Shown here one piece after another: positions 7,985 through 16,753 of a stretch of DNA of 64,000 bases. How positions within the stretch are numbered: position 1 is the first letter of the stretch; every line of letters begins with the position of its first letter. Position numbers and translations under genes: made by a program. Source of the DNA: Lachnotalea sp. AF33-28 (GTDB taxonomy: Bacteria; Bacillota; Clostridia; Lachnospirales; Lachnospiraceae). Location: positions 1 through 64,000 of the forward strand of contig NZ_QUEE01000011.1 of NCBI RefSeq assembly GCF_003477885.1, written 5' to 3'. The notes below the pieces were generated by a model, which saw nothing but the letters and a program-made list of their open reading frames with translations, did not search any database and was not told where the DNA came from.

Positions 7985-8851
7985 TCATCGGTATTCTTTT
8001 TTCTTGGTAAAGCCTCTGCCCTTGACTTCTTTTACCTGGCTGACAATCATAAACGCATCGGGATCCAGCTCCTGCACAAGGCGGTTGAGCCTTGAAAGCT
8101 CCCGGTTAGAGACCACAGTCAGGATCACGTCATTTTCAATATGACAGTAACCGGTTTGGGCATGCAATAGCGTAACACCTCTGTCCAGATCCTGGAGGAT
8201 TCTTTTGTGAATTTCCTGATAGCTGCGGCTGACGATTTTTACCTGGGTGCGCGCGCTGCCAAACAGCAGGACTTTATCGAGGATGACCGTATAGATCATG
8301 ACCAGGAGTATACCGTAGAGAACCTGCTCCTGATCGGCGAAGAGCATCTGTGAGAGCAGTATCAGAAAGTCAAAGGCATACATGGTGGCTGAGATGGGAA
8401 AACCCAGCTTTTTATTTAAGACCAGAGGCGGGATATCCATGCCGCCGGTGGAAGCCCCCTGACGTATCACGACGCCGATTCCGATGCCAATGAGTATGCC
8501 GGCGTAAACCGTTGCCAGAAGCCGGTCCTGGGTCAGAACCATCGAACCGGCTAAGCGCTGTATGATGCCGAGTATGATCGGATAATAAAAGGTGCTGACC
8601 AGGGTGGTGAGCGCAAATCGTTTCCCCAGCACCGCCAGTCCGGTAAGAAACATGGCTACATTAAAAATGAGCACAAATCCTGAAATGGGAATATGAAACT
8701 GAAACCGGAAAAACAGAGCGAGACCGGTGGTGCCGCCGGTGATCAGGCCGGCCGGCAGTATGAACAGGGCGACTCCCAGCGCATAGAGTGTGTTCCCCGC
8801 AAGTATCCATAATAGGTTATTCATATTTTTGAGCATCTTTATTTTCTGCAT
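7985..8851 (-). CDS. YitT family membrane protein (DUF161/DUF2179)
   Basis: The product is 288 residues. Residues about 10-195 carry five to six membrane helices of the YitT family (LWILAGNTLYALGVALFILPAGLITGGTTGLALF, GVVIRQGASTGGMDIPPLVLNKK). The C-terminal DUF2179 domain (about 200-285) is cytoplasmic (VSRSYQEIHKRILQDLDRGVTLL, ELDPDAFMIVSQVKEVKGRGF). The physiological role is not established. It is the last host gene before the resistance region and is transcribed away from it. Confidence 0.9.
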   Translation of the reverse strand: MQKIKMLKNMNNLLWILAGNTLYALGVALFILPAGLITGGTTGLALFFRFQFHIPISGFVLIFNVAMFLTGLAVLGKRFALTTLVSTFYYPIILGIIQRLAGSMVLTQDRLLATVYAGILIGIGIGVVIRQGASTGGMDIPPLVLNKKLGFPISATMYAFDFLILLSQMLFADQEQVLYGILLVMIYTVILDKVLLFGSARTQVKIVSRSYQEIHKRILQDLDRGVTLLHAQTGYCHIENDVILTVVSNRELSRLNRLVQELDPDAFMIVSQVKEVKGRGFTKKKEYR

Positions 8852-8899
8852 AGGTTCTCCTTCTGTTATATCGAATTAGCATGGTAAAGGGCAAAAGAA

Positions 8900-8923
8900 A
8901 AGACAGACCCACCGGTCTGTCTT
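8900..8923 (-). terminator. Strong stem-loop upstream of the YitT gene
   Basis: A perfect 10-bp stem, AAGACAGACC (8900-8909) with GGTCTGTCTT (8914-8923) and loop CACC, is followed on the minus strand by TTCTTTTGC. It is oriented to terminate leftward transcription. No leftward gene lies immediately to the right, so it may be the remnant terminator of a gene displaced by the resistance island, or an attenuator for the YitT gene. Confidence 0.6.
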
Positions 8924-9223
8924 ACTGGAAATCCACATATAAGTGTTCACGTTTTCTCTCGCCCGTTTAAAATGTTTCTGAAGCCTCTCCACAACACGTT
9001 CCCTCGGAATATTTTCCTCGAAGTATCAATGTATTTAACAATTATAGTCCATTGAAAAGAAAAATTCAATATTTTTAAATTTCTTCGCGCACTCCTTCGC
9101 ACGCAGCGTCTTCGAACAAAGAAACGGCGGGGCATGCCGGCAGGACAAAATGTGGATAAAAGAAGGACGAAACTTGGATAATATCTGTTATAAAGAAAAG
9201 GGACTATGGTAAGGAGTAACGCG
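8924..9223. other. Intergenic region ahead of vanR
   Basis: About 300 bp with no convincing gene. A 62-codon minus-strand frame at 8947-9135 is arginine-rich and has no ribosome site. The stretch should contain the vanR promoter, but no clear -35/-10 pair could be chosen. The left edge of the resistance island may lie here. Confidence 0.5.
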
Positions 9224-9808
9224 ATGAATGAAAAAATTTTAGTGGTAGACGATGAGAAAGAGTTAGCCGATTTGGTGGAAGTGTATCTGAAAAACGAAGG
9301 ATTTACCGTTTATAAGTATTATAATGGCACAGATGCGTTAAAGTGTGTTGAGAGCGATGAAATGAACCTGGCCATATTGGATGTCATGCTCCCGGATATC
9401 GATGGATATCAGATCTGTCAGAAAATCCGGGAAAAATTTAATTTCCCTGTTATTATGCTGACAGCAAAAGTTGAGGACAGAGATAAAATCATGGGGTTGT
9501 CCATTGCGGATGACTATATTACGAAGCCATTTAACCCTCTTGAAATGGTGGCCAGAGTAAAGGCGCAGTTAAGACAGTATATGAGGTATAAACAGCCTCA
9601 GACACAACAGGTGTCAAAACGCAGCGAATACGATATCAGAGGGATGACGATCAGCAAGATCAGCCACAAATGTACCTTGTTTGGAAAAGAGCTTCAGCTG
9701 ACTCCGACGGAGTTTTCAATTCTCTGGTATCTGTGTGAAAACCAGGGAAAGGTTGTTTCAACGGAAGAACTTTTTGAAGCGGTATGGGGCGAAAAATATT
9801 ATGATTAG
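9224..9808 (+). pseudogene. vanR: vanR 5' portion (VanD-type response regulator), interrupted by the ICE
   Basis: The fragment encodes 194 residues of an OmpR-family regulator close to VanR of VanD clusters. It has a receiver domain with acidic pocket DDE (10-11), phospho-acceptor Asp53 (LDVMLPDIDG) and Lys101 (ITKPF). This is followed by the first half of the winged-helix domain (LTPTEFSILWYLCENQGKVVSTEELFEAVWGEKYYD). Translation stops at a TAG contributed by the inserted element, so the recognition helix and wing are missing. AAGGAG precedes the ATG at 9224. The remaining 38 codons lie at 49273-49389 in the same frame. As it stands the product could be phosphorylated but should not bind DNA. 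Confidence 0.95.
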
Positions 9809-9831
9809 CGCCTATTAGGAAAACACACTGT
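9800..9831. other. Left ICE attachment site and terminal inverted repeat
   Basis: The 6-bp direct repeat TATGAT (9800-9805) contains the crossover GA. The inner sequence CCTATTAGGA-AAACACACTGT (9811-9831) is the inverted counterpart of 49241-49257, with a 4-base insertion. Confidence 0.8.
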
Positions 9832-9852
9832 CAAAGGGGTTTGTAGCGGGGG

Positions 9853-11535
9853 TTAGCCCGCTACTGCGGTATCTTCCGTAATGTTAATTTCAATGTACTC
9901 GGCAATCTTGCGGAGCTCGTCAGCAAATTTGAATTTCACGCTGATATTGCCGTTTTCATAGACCTTGATATAGTCCACAAGTTCAACCAAGATTTCACGG
10001 TTGAGGGCTTCAATGTTCTGATACTTCATAAAGGCTACCAGTGCAGGATGCTCGTTGTCCACACCGTTTGCCAGTTCTGCGCGTTCAGCGTTCAGCCGGG
10101 TAAGCACCGCGGAAATATCAGAAGTCTGCCGTTCATAGTCAGCCTTCATATCCCGGTATTCCTGCTGGGTGATTTCACCGTCTTTCCAGTCCTGATAAAG
10201 AGATTGCTTGTAACGTGTTATCTTTGTCAGTTCCCGCTCTTTTGCAGCTATCAGATCGTCCAGTCGGTAAGACTGGCTTTTTTTGATTGGAGCGGAATTG
10301 ATCTGCGTGACGATTTCCGAGTAGGAAACAGCCAAATGTACCTGATGCTGTACAGCGAACAAAACAGCAGCCTCCAGCCGTTCATGCTTGATTGAGTGCA
10401 TGGTGCAGGCTGTCCGGGAACGGTTCTTGTAGGTTGAGCAAGAATAATATACATTGTTGTTCTTGCCAACGCATCGGGTAATGGCCCGCCCGCAATCGGC
10501 ACATTTCAGAAAGCCGCTGAATAAATGTACCTCACGGCCTTTCGGGGAAGTACGGGTATCACGCTGTAAGAGAGCCTGTACCTTGTCGAAAGTTTCATAG
10601 TCGATAATGGCCTCATGCGTTCCAGCCACTTCCACCCATTCCTCGCGTGGAACAGCTTCAATCTGGTGTACCTTGTAGCTTTTCACCCGGCTTCGGCCTT
10701 GGGCTAAATCCCCGGTGTAGGTCGGATTGGTAAGAATGGAGTGGATCATGCGGACTCCCCACATAGGATCGTCATACCCTCTCGTCGAAACAGGCAAGCC
10801 CTTTTGTACCTTGTAAGCCGAGGGGCTCGGTACGCCGTGTTCGTTCAGGTACAGCGCGATAGCACGTTTTGATGACCCTTGAATAAGCATTGTGAAAATG
10901 AGTTTGACATTTTCAGCAGCATCGGGATCAACAATCAGCCTGTGCTTGTCCTTTGGGTGCTTTACATAGCCGTAAGGAGCAAATGCTCCGATATACTGGC
11001 CGTTGCGCCGTTTGTAATCAAATACCTGCCGGATCTTTTTGGAAGTCTGATAGCAGTAATTATCGTTCATCACGTTTGTAATGGGAACGATGATATTTGA
11101 AACGCTGTCGGGGTTCTTGTAGCTGTCCACATTCTCAGCAAGGCTGATAAAGCGAACCCCCATTTGAACAAACAGGTTATCGATCAAACTTCCGGCATCG
11201 CTATAATTTCGTGCGAAGCGGGACAGGTCTTTTACTATAACGCAGTTGATTTTACCACTCATGACATCCGCCAAGAGCCGTTGAAAATCTTCACGGTTGG
11301 CGTCCGTTCCAGTATGACCATCATCCACATATTCCGTGATGCTTTCAAACTCGTCAATGTTGCGTCGGTAAAAATCGTTCAGTAGGTCACGCTGGTTCTT
11401 TACGCTGTTGCTATCGTCTTTTCCTTTTTTCAAATCTTCTTTTGAAAGCCGGATATAGATGCCCAGCCGCCAGCGGCGGATTGTGTAAGAGGGAGAGAAA
11501 CTCTGCTGATACCCTCTGTTTTTTGCTCGTGCCAT
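9853..11535 (-). CDS. ICE integrase: large serine recombinase (TndX-like)
   Basis: This 560-residue recombinase performs excision and integration of the ICE. Domains in order are the resolvase catalytic domain with catalytic Ser31 in IYIRLSKED and VKDLSRFARNYSDAG; the Recombinase domain (about 190-300, KRRNGQYIGAFAPYGY); a zinc ribbon (CADCGRAI...YYSCSTYKNRSRTACTMHSI, about 350-385); a coiled coil (about 410-480); and a DUF4368-like C-terminus. Length and architecture match TndX of Tn5397, which uses a GA crossover. Its stop lies 45 bp from the left element end, a standard position for an integrase. There is no tyrosine integrase or xis, unlike Tn1549 itself. Confidence 0.95.
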   Translation of the reverse strand: MARAKNRGYQQSFSPSYTIRRWRLGIYIRLSKEDLKKGKDDSNSVKNQRDLLNDFYRRNIDEFESITEYVDDGHTGTDANREDFQRLLADVMSGKINCVIVKDLSRFARNYSDAGSLIDNLFVQMGVRFISLAENVDSYKNPDSVSNIIVPITNVMNDNYCYQTSKKIRQVFDYKRRNGQYIGAFAPYGYVKHPKDKHRLIVDPDAAENVKLIFTMLIQGSSKRAIALYLNEHGVPSPSAYKVQKGLPVSTRGYDDPMWGVRMIHSILTNPTYTGDLAQGRSRVKSYKVHQIEAVPREEWVEVAGTHEAIIDYETFDKVQALLQRDTRTSPKGREVHLFSGFLKCADCGRAITRCVGKNNNVYYSCSTYKNRSRTACTMHSIKHERLEAAVLFAVQHQVHLAVSYSEIVTQINSAPIKKSQSYRLDDLIAAKERELTKITRYKQSLYQDWKDGEITQQEYRDMKADYERQTSDISAVLTRLNAERAELANGVDNEHPALVAFMKYQNIEALNREILVELVDYIKVYENGNISVKFKFADELRKIAEYIEINITEDTAVAG

Positions 11536-11606
11536 TGTTCCTCCTTCCCTATCACATTACACTTATATTATAACTCTGTCCGGGGAGGACAACAAGGATG
11601 CCTCCA

Positions 11607-11629
11607 CTTCGGGACACTTTGTCTCGAAG
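11607..11629. repeat. ICE palindrome copy 1
   Basis: CTTCGGGACA-CTT-TGTCTCGAAG. It lies in the gap between the DUF6870 gene stop (11654) and the recombinase start (11535). Confidence 0.85.
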
Positions 11630-11653
11630 AAGCAAAACGAACTGTAGCCGAAG

Positions 11654-11920
11654 TTACAGCCCGCTTCTTTGCCGCAGCAGGAAATCAGTCAGCTTATCTT
11701 GGAGAGATGGCCCGCTTTCAGCAAATTCAATTTTCACGCCAACGCCACCGATGCAAAAGCAGTATGGATTTTTGACAGTCTGCAAAAATCGAGAGATGCG
11801 CTCCTTTCGGGAAAGCGCATTGTCAAAGGTCATACCGCTCACATCAGGCAGGGACTCGGCAGCCACCGCGCCAATGTCAACGCTTCTCATTTGTTCAAGT
11901 TCCTGTGTAGTTAATTTCAC
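11654..11920 (-). CDS. Small conserved ICE protein, DUF6870-like
   Basis: This 88-residue protein has a compact conserved core: LTTQELEQMRSVDIGAV, VKNPYCFCIGGVGVKIEFAESGPSLQDKLTDFLL. The same layout is seen in DUF6870 proteins of Tn1549-like elements. The GTG start at 11920 is chosen because a GAAGGAGGT ribosome site lies 5-6 bases upstream, and longer frames run into the palindromic repeat. The function is not known. It lies between the sigma-like gene and the recombinase, a regulatory position. Confidence 0.75.
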   Translation of the reverse strand: MKLTTQELEQMRSVDIGAVAAESLPDVSGMTFDNALSRKERISRFLQTVKNPYCFCIGGVGVKIEFAESGPSLQDKLTDFLLRQRSGL

Positions 11921-12020
11921 GGTAAACCTCCTTCGCAGATTGATAGAACGCCTCCCGCTGTTTGGTGGGGAAACGCAACAGGCCAGCACCACCGGGATGC
12001 TGGCCTGTTGCCTTACTCCA

Positions 12021-12043
12021 CCTTGGGACACTTTGTCTCGAGG
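12021..12043. repeat. ICE palindrome copy 2
   Basis: CCTTGGGACA-CTT-TGTCTCGAGG, about 100 bp upstream of the DUF6870 start. Compensating changes in both outer arms (CCTT/GAGG) keep most pairs, with G-T pairing in RNA. Confidence 0.8.
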
Positions 12044-12066
12044 TTTATTATAGTTTTTGAATATTA

Positions 12067-12131
12067 GAGAGCGCCGCACATATTTACTTGGCCTGTCCAA
12101 AGACAATCGTTATTTTCTGTGCGGCGCTCTC
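12067..12131. repeat. Inverted repeat with 14-bp perfect stem
   Basis: GAGAGCGCCGCACA (12067-12080) and TGTGCGGCGCTCTC (12118-12131) flank a 37-nt loop that itself contains CTTGG...CCAAAG. It is very stable as RNA or cruciform. There is no T-run, so it is more likely a regulatory leader or processing structure than a terminator. Confidence 0.6.
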
Positions 12132-12389
12132 AACGCAAGTAAAGCGACAAGCCCGGAGGAACAGGCAGCCAACCTGTTCAGCGCCGGATCATGGCCTTGG
12201 GATGGCCGGGCCCATTTACAGTGTTGGTGTTGTTCGCTCAATCCCTTTTGGGAAATGTCACCGCGCACCCACCGTTTGGCTCCCCGTACTTACTCAGGGT
12301 TGCCGTTATTCCCTTGCGTTAAGAAGAAAACCTCCTCTCATAAACCGAGACATTTTTTCATCAATTCCAAGTGGGTTAAGAAGAAAAAA
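12132..12389. other. Gene-free stretch between DUF6870 and sigma-like genes
   Basis: About 260 bp. Minus-strand frames such as one starting with a GTG near 12265 (about 52 codons) are possible but have no family resemblance. Only A-rich runs near 12320-12400 stand out. No gene is supported. Confidence 0.45.
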
Positions 12390-12800
12390 TCAAAAAGTTT
12401 TTTTCATGCGTTCAAGGCCACGCTTGATCGACTGGCGAATAGACTCCTCATGTACGCCCTCGGCCTCGGCAATTTCCTTAATCGACTTGCCAAGAATGAT
12501 ATGTGCGTCAATTCTGCGGCCCTGGATCTCCGGCAGAGAATTGAGAGCGTTCCACAGACGAAGAAAGGTTTCCATCCGTTCAAGGAGCTCCTGCGGGGTC
12601 GGCTCATGCAGGCAAGCGGAATATTCAATCCCGTCATCGCAGTCCAGAGAATACTGCGCCTTGTGCCGGGAGAGCCGCCGCTGGTAGGCCATTTCATAGC
12701 GGGCATCGGCCTTGAATACTTCGGCCACCTCGTCAGAAACTTCGATAAGCTGATCCTGCGTGTACCAATAATAAAAATCTTTCAAATTGATAGTAGTCAT
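12390..12800 (-). CDS. Sigma-70 region 4-like regulator of the ICE
   Basis: This 136-residue protein has a C-terminal region resembling sigma-70 region 4 (IIL GKSIKEIAEAEGVHEESIRQSIKRGLERMKK, about 100-135). It resembles the small sigma-like regulators of Tn916/Tn1549 elements, which act on recombinase or transfer expression. The ATG at 12800 follows GGAGG by 8 bases; the upstream extension is encoded by the leader that contains palindrome copy 3. It reads toward the DUF6870 gene and the recombinase and is probably co-transcribed with them. Confidence 0.82.
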   Translation of the reverse strand: MTTINLKDFYYWYTQDQLIEVSDEVAEVFKADARYEMAYQRRLSRHKAQYSLDCDDGIEYSACLHEPTPQELLERMETFLRLWNALNSLPEIQGRRIDAHIILGKSIKEIAEAEGVHEESIRQSIKRGLERMKKTF

Positions 12801-12875
12801 CGTAAAATCCTCCATTTCAGTTTGTTCGGGGTTGGTCGGAAACGAAATGGAGCAACGGCGGAGAACGGCACCGCA

Positions 12876-12898
12876 CCTCGGGACACTTTGTCTCGAAG
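12876..12898. repeat. ICE palindrome copy 3
   Basis: CCTCGGGACA-CTT-TGTCTCGAAG, 76 bp upstream of the sigma-like gene start. Confidence 0.85.
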
Positions 12899-13064
12899 TC
12901 TGGAAAGCAAAATGCGCCTGTGCGACACAAGGCCGCACAAGCGCACGAAAAAGTATTATCGGTTATGTACTGTTTAATTTCATGTTCAAAACCGGACTGC
13001 TCCGACGGAGGGGCTACGCTTTTTTTAATTGGTGCAGATCATGGATACTACGAAAAAGAGAAAA

Positions 13065-13102
13065 GGACACGGTAAAATAACCTCCCATCGACTACCGTGT
13101 CC
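13065..13102. repeat. Inverted repeat at the cargo boundary
   Basis: A perfect 10-bp stem, GGACACGGTA (13065-13074) with TACCGTGTCC (13093-13102). It lies between the ICE regulatory module and the 3' end of the transporter cargo, possibly marking the cargo junction or terminating transcription. Confidence 0.5.
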
Positions 13103-13202
13103 CTGCAAGTCGTCATTGGTTTGTGTAAATGCAAAGAAACGGCGGCTCTGATTTCTCAAAACCACCGTTAGGGTAATAACTTAAAATGAGCGCGCAAAAT
13201 CA

Positions 13203-13248
13203 CCTGCCCCAGCCAGCGGTTTTTTTCTTTCCCCGTAGTCGGGGCAGG
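13203..13248 (-). terminator. Probable terminator of the transporter operon
   Basis: CCTGCCCC (13203-13210) can pair with GGGGCAGG (13241-13248), and an inner CCCC-GTAGTC-GGGG hairpin (13231-13244) competes with it. It lies 37 bp past the stop of the last ABC gene. An A/T-rich tract sits inside the loop rather than after the stem, so the assignment is tentative. Confidence 0.4.
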
Positions 13249-13284
13249 TTCATGCGCTATGCAATGATTCTTCTTTAGCTTCTA

Positions 13285-14994
13285 TCAAGCTGATATTTTT
13301 TGCTCTGCGTTCCACATAGCAGCATATTTTCCGCCTTTCGCAAGCAATTCTTCATGGGTTCCCGATTCAGCAATCCCACCATCACCCATTACAAGGATTT
13401 GGTCTGCATTTTTGACAATGGAAAGGGTATGAGCAATCATTACCACTGTCTTTTTCTCTTTTAGCAGATTGGCGATGGCCTGCTTTACGGCAAGCTCATT
13501 TTCAATGTCAAGAGATGCGGTTGCTTCATCCAAAAGCAGGATGGGGCTATTTTTCAGGATGGCGCGGGCTATTGAAATTCGCTGACGCTCACCGCCAGAG
13601 AGAAGATTTCCATTCTCGCCAGTCGGCGTATCGTATCCCTTTTCCATCTTACGGATGAAGCTGTCACAGTTAGCCTCCCGGCAGGCAGCCTCGATTTCCG
13701 TGTCCGTAGCATTAGGACGAGCGTGTCGGATATTATCCCGGATGGTATCGTCAAAAAGAAATATGTCCTGGTCTACCATAGAAACTTGCTCCAGTACACG
13801 CTCTGCGGCAACATGGTTAATGGGTTTACCGCCAATAGAAATCGTCCCGCCCGTTGCTTCATAATATTTTGCAATCAGGTTCAAAATAGTAGATTTGCCG
13901 GAGCCAGAGTCTCCGACAATGGCCGTGAGCTTTTGATCTGGCACCGTAAAGGTGGCGTGTTTTAGTACCGGTTCACCGGGAACATATGCAAAATCTACAT
14001 TGTCAAATGTGATTTCATGGGTAGCTGTGTGAAGCGGCTCCATGCTGCCAGTTTCCTCCGGCTCATTCATTACACTCAAGATTTTGTTTTTCGAGATCAT
14101 CAGGTTCTTATAACTGGTAAGGTCTACAAAAATCGAGTTAGCCAGCTTTGCACAGAACAGGGGCAGCATACAAATCAAAAGGTAGTCCACCGTGTTCAGT
14201 GTCCCTGCGACCCAGGGTGCATAGGCCAGCAAGATAACCAGCGGGCAGGACAGCCAACTCAAAATACCAAAGACCGCACCAATAGGAAGCACTTTTGATT
14301 CGTACACAAAGCTGATCCGGGAAAACTCCCGCATGGCGTTGATAACAGTTTTGTTCTTCATACCGCCTACACCATAAGCTCGGAAAGTCTGAATACCAGA
14401 AACATACTCAACAATGCTGCTGACGTTCTCCGCACAAATATCGTTCTTTTCTTTTCCATATTTCCGTACCATGCGGAAAGAAAGCCATAGGCCGGGGATT
14501 AAAAGAAGATCGGCTATCAGCAGGATAATTCCTGCCGGAACATAGAGTGTCATAACAAAGACAATCAACATCAATGACAGGGCAAAATTCTTTGCGAAAT
14601 CTCCGACTTTATGGGTCAGGATTTTTTCGTAGTTGTTTACGTCGCTTGTAATGGTGTTGATATAATCGCCGGTCTGCCCCTGCGTAAAGCGGGACAGTGG
14701 GATGCGCTTCAAATGGTCACCCATAAAAAGCCGAATATTCTTACTGACCTCCGCACCGCCAATCTGCGCTTTGGTATAACCGTAGCTGTAAATCAGGATA
14801 CGGAGAAGAAAAACCACTGCAATAATACCGGTCAGAGCCAGAACGCGGTTCATGTCAAATTGACCCGACCACAAAAACTGCATAACAGAGTAAAGCAGCA
14901 TAAATAGGCTGCCGGAGAGAAGTCCTTCCAGAACAGTACCGCCAACACCAATATAGAAATTGTGGTTCTTTTTTAATACATCGTGCTCATTCAT
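13285..14994 (-). CDS. ABC transporter, fused permease/ATPase (YbtQ/Irp-like), second of a pair
   Basis: The 569-residue half-transporter has six membrane helices (residues about 20-290) and a C-terminal ATPase with Walker A GDSGSGKST, signature LLSGGERQR and Walker B ILLLDEATASLD. It overlaps the preceding partner by 8 bp, so the two should form a heterodimer. The ATG at 14994 (MNEHDVLKKNH) is preferred because upstream codons are those of the overlapped partner. It is the last gene of a five-gene operon with an ECF-type set. The closest functional analogy I recognise is the YbtP/YbtQ and equibactin uptake pairs, exporter-fold proteins that import metal-siderophores. Export of a small molecule is the alternative. 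Confidence 0.85.
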   Translation of the reverse strand: MNEHDVLKKNHNFYIGVGGTVLEGLLSGSLFMLLYSVMQFLWSGQFDMNRVLALTGIIAVVFLLRILIYSYGYTKAQIGGAEVSKNIRLFMGDHLKRIPLSRFTQGQTGDYINTITSDVNNYEKILTHKVGDFAKNFALSLMLIVFVMTLYVPAGIILLIADLLLIPGLWLSFRMVRKYGKEKNDICAENVSSIVEYVSGIQTFRAYGVGGMKNKTVINAMREFSRISFVYESKVLPIGAVFGILSWLSCPLVILLAYAPWVAGTLNTVDYLLICMLPLFCAKLANSIFVDLTSYKNLMISKNKILSVMNEPEETGSMEPLHTATHEITFDNVDFAYVPGEPVLKHATFTVPDQKLTAIVGDSGSGKSTILNLIAKYYEATGGTISIGGKPINHVAAERVLEQVSMVDQDIFLFDDTIRDNIRHARPNATDTEIEAACREANCDSFIRKMEKGYDTPTGENGNLLSGGERQRISIARAILKNSPILLLDEATASLDIENELAVKQAIANLLKEKKTVVMIAHTLSIVKNADQILVMGDGGIAESGTHEELLAKGGKYAAMWNAEQKISA

Positions 14995-16750
14995 ACTGCT
15001 CGCCTCCCTCCAACTGATAAGTGATATTCCGGGCTGTTTCGTAGTCATCCCACGCTTTTCGATAGTAGGCGTTGGTTTTCCGAACTTCCTCATGGGTGCC
15101 AACGTTGGTAATTGTATGGTTTTCCACCACAGCCACCCGGTTGCACATTTTCAAAGCACTCAAACGGTGTGCTACTACAATGACTGTTTTGCCTTTGCAT
15201 AGATTTTGAATAGCTTTATCAATCTCCATCTGATTTTCCGGGTCAGAGGCACTTGTGGCCTCGTCCAAAATCAAGATAGGTGCATTTTTCAGAATTGCGC
15301 GGGCAATCGCGATCCGCTGTTTTTCTCCGCCAGAAAAGCGGGAGCCGAAACTGCCCACTTTTGTGTCATATCCATCCGGCAGGGACATGATAAAGTCATC
15401 AATCTGTGCCTCTTTTGCGGCAGCCCGCACTTCTTCCAGAGTAGCGTTACTACCCATACGGATATTTTCCAGCACGCTGTCACGGGTGAGGAAGGTCTTT
15501 TGAAATACGATAGCTATATTTTTCAGAATGGTATCGTAGTCAAGCTCCTTGACATTTTTGCCGCCAATCAGCACTTCTCCTTCCTGCACATCGTAGAACC
15601 GGGAAATCAGTTCAATCACAGTGCTTTTACCGGCACCAGATCGGCCCACAAGAGCCATGCGCTCACCATCATTGATTTTGAGGTTGACACCTTGCAGTAC
15701 ATCGGTCTTGCCGTCATAGGAAAATCGGACATTGCGAAGTTCAATATCGTGATTTTGGGGAAAGTCCGTTCCACCCTCATAAATCGGAATATCCAGGATT
15801 TCTTTGGTCTTGGTAACAGCGTTCAGTACATTAGCAAAATTAGTCCCCAGTTCTTGCAGGGGGCGGATTTCCGTCAGATACATGGAACCTACATAGACGA
15901 ACAGCAAAAATGCGCTGGCTGCCAGTGAGCCTTTGAGGAAAAACATTCCGCCGATTGGAACCATCAGCAACATCCCACATTCGATGATAACAACAAAGGC
16001 CGCATAAGGTGGCCCCATGCGCCGGGAAGTTTCATTCCACATAGCGTTTTCTTCCTGGATAGCATCTGAAAACTTTTGAAACGATTTGCTCCCCATGTTA
16101 TAGGCTTTAATCAATTTCATACCGCTGATGTACTCAATCATAACCGAGTTCAGTGTGGTAATGGAGCGATTGGCCCGTTCCATCAGGTCATCCGTGTTGC
16201 GGAACATCATCCCCATTACAACAACAGCAAGGATCAGCGGAACCAGGGAAATCAATGCCAGAGGAATATTGACGGTCATCAGGTAAATAAAGATGACTAC
16301 CGGCCCAACCAGATAGCACACAAGGTCAGGAAGGTTATGGGCCAGGAACAACTCCAGTTTTTCAATATCTTCATTCAGAACCGTTTTAATATCCCCTGTG
16401 CGCCGTTCATTTAGGGCACCCAAAGGCGCTCTGGCCATGTGTTCCGCCACCATACAGCGCACTTTGAACAGCGCGCCATACGCGCCTTTATGGGCAGCCA
16501 CGCCGGAACATCCGAACAGTACAAAACGCAGGGTGACAGCAGCGGCAATCATTGCCACAGTCTGCACCACAAGTTCTTTTGTGCAGGCATTGTTGAATGT
16601 GGCATCCATCAACCTGTAAATCCCAATGTATGGGACAATAATACACAGCCCGCTGCACATGGACAGCAGGATTGCCAGAAACAACCAAAATTTCTGTTCT
16701 CCGGCCCAATGGAGCAGCAATGCCATACTGTTTTCTTTTTTCTGCTTCAT
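14987..16750 (-). CDS. ABC transporter, fused permease/ATPase (YbtP-like), first of a pair
   Basis: The 587-residue half-transporter has transmembrane segments at about 20-40, 55-80, 135-180 and 245-290 and a C-terminal ATPase (Walker A GRSGAGKST, signature RFSGGEKQR, Walker B ILILDEATSASD with the catalytic Glu). It is the partner of the gene at 13285, with an 8-bp overlap, and starts 4 bp after the ECF ATPase gene stop. The Walker B tail reads EATSASDPEN, normal for type IV ABC proteins, so both sites look active. Its role is probably uptake of a siderophore or metal complex, given the ECF components and YbtA-like regulator in the same cassette. Confidence 0.85.
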   Translation of the reverse strand: MKQKKENSMALLLHWAGEQKFWLFLAILLSMCSGLCIIVPYIGIYRLMDATFNNACTKELVVQTVAMIAAAVTLRFVLFGCSGVAAHKGAYGALFKVRCMVAEHMARAPLGALNERRTGDIKTVLNEDIEKLELFLAHNLPDLVCYLVGPVVIFIYLMTVNIPLALISLVPLILAVVVMGMMFRNTDDLMERANRSITTLNSVMIEYISGMKLIKAYNMGSKSFQKFSDAIQEENAMWNETSRRMGPPYAAFVVIIECGMLLMVPIGGMFFLKGSLAASAFLLFVYVGSMYLTEIRPLQELGTNFANVLNAVTKTKEILDIPIYEGGTDFPQNHDIELRNVRFSYDGKTDVLQGVNLKINDGERMALVGRSGAGKSTVIELISRFYDVQEGEVLIGGKNVKELDYDTILKNIAIVFQKTFLTRDSVLENIRMGSNATLEEVRAAAKEAQIDDFIMSLPDGYDTKVGSFGSRFSGGEKQRIAIARAILKNAPILILDEATSASDPENQMEIDKAIQNLCKGKTVIVVAHRLSALKMCNRVAVVENHTITNVGTHEEVRKTNAYYRKAWDDYETARNITYQLEGGEQYE

Positions 16751-16753
16751 AGA

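Noticed and set aside
8947..9135. Short arginine-rich minus-strand frame before vanR
   Set aside because: No ribosome site, no family resemblance and biased composition; left as non-coding.
12057..12977. 306-codon plus-strand frame
   Set aside because: It runs through an inverted repeat, a palindrome copy and antisense of the sigma-like gene; composition is not protein-like.
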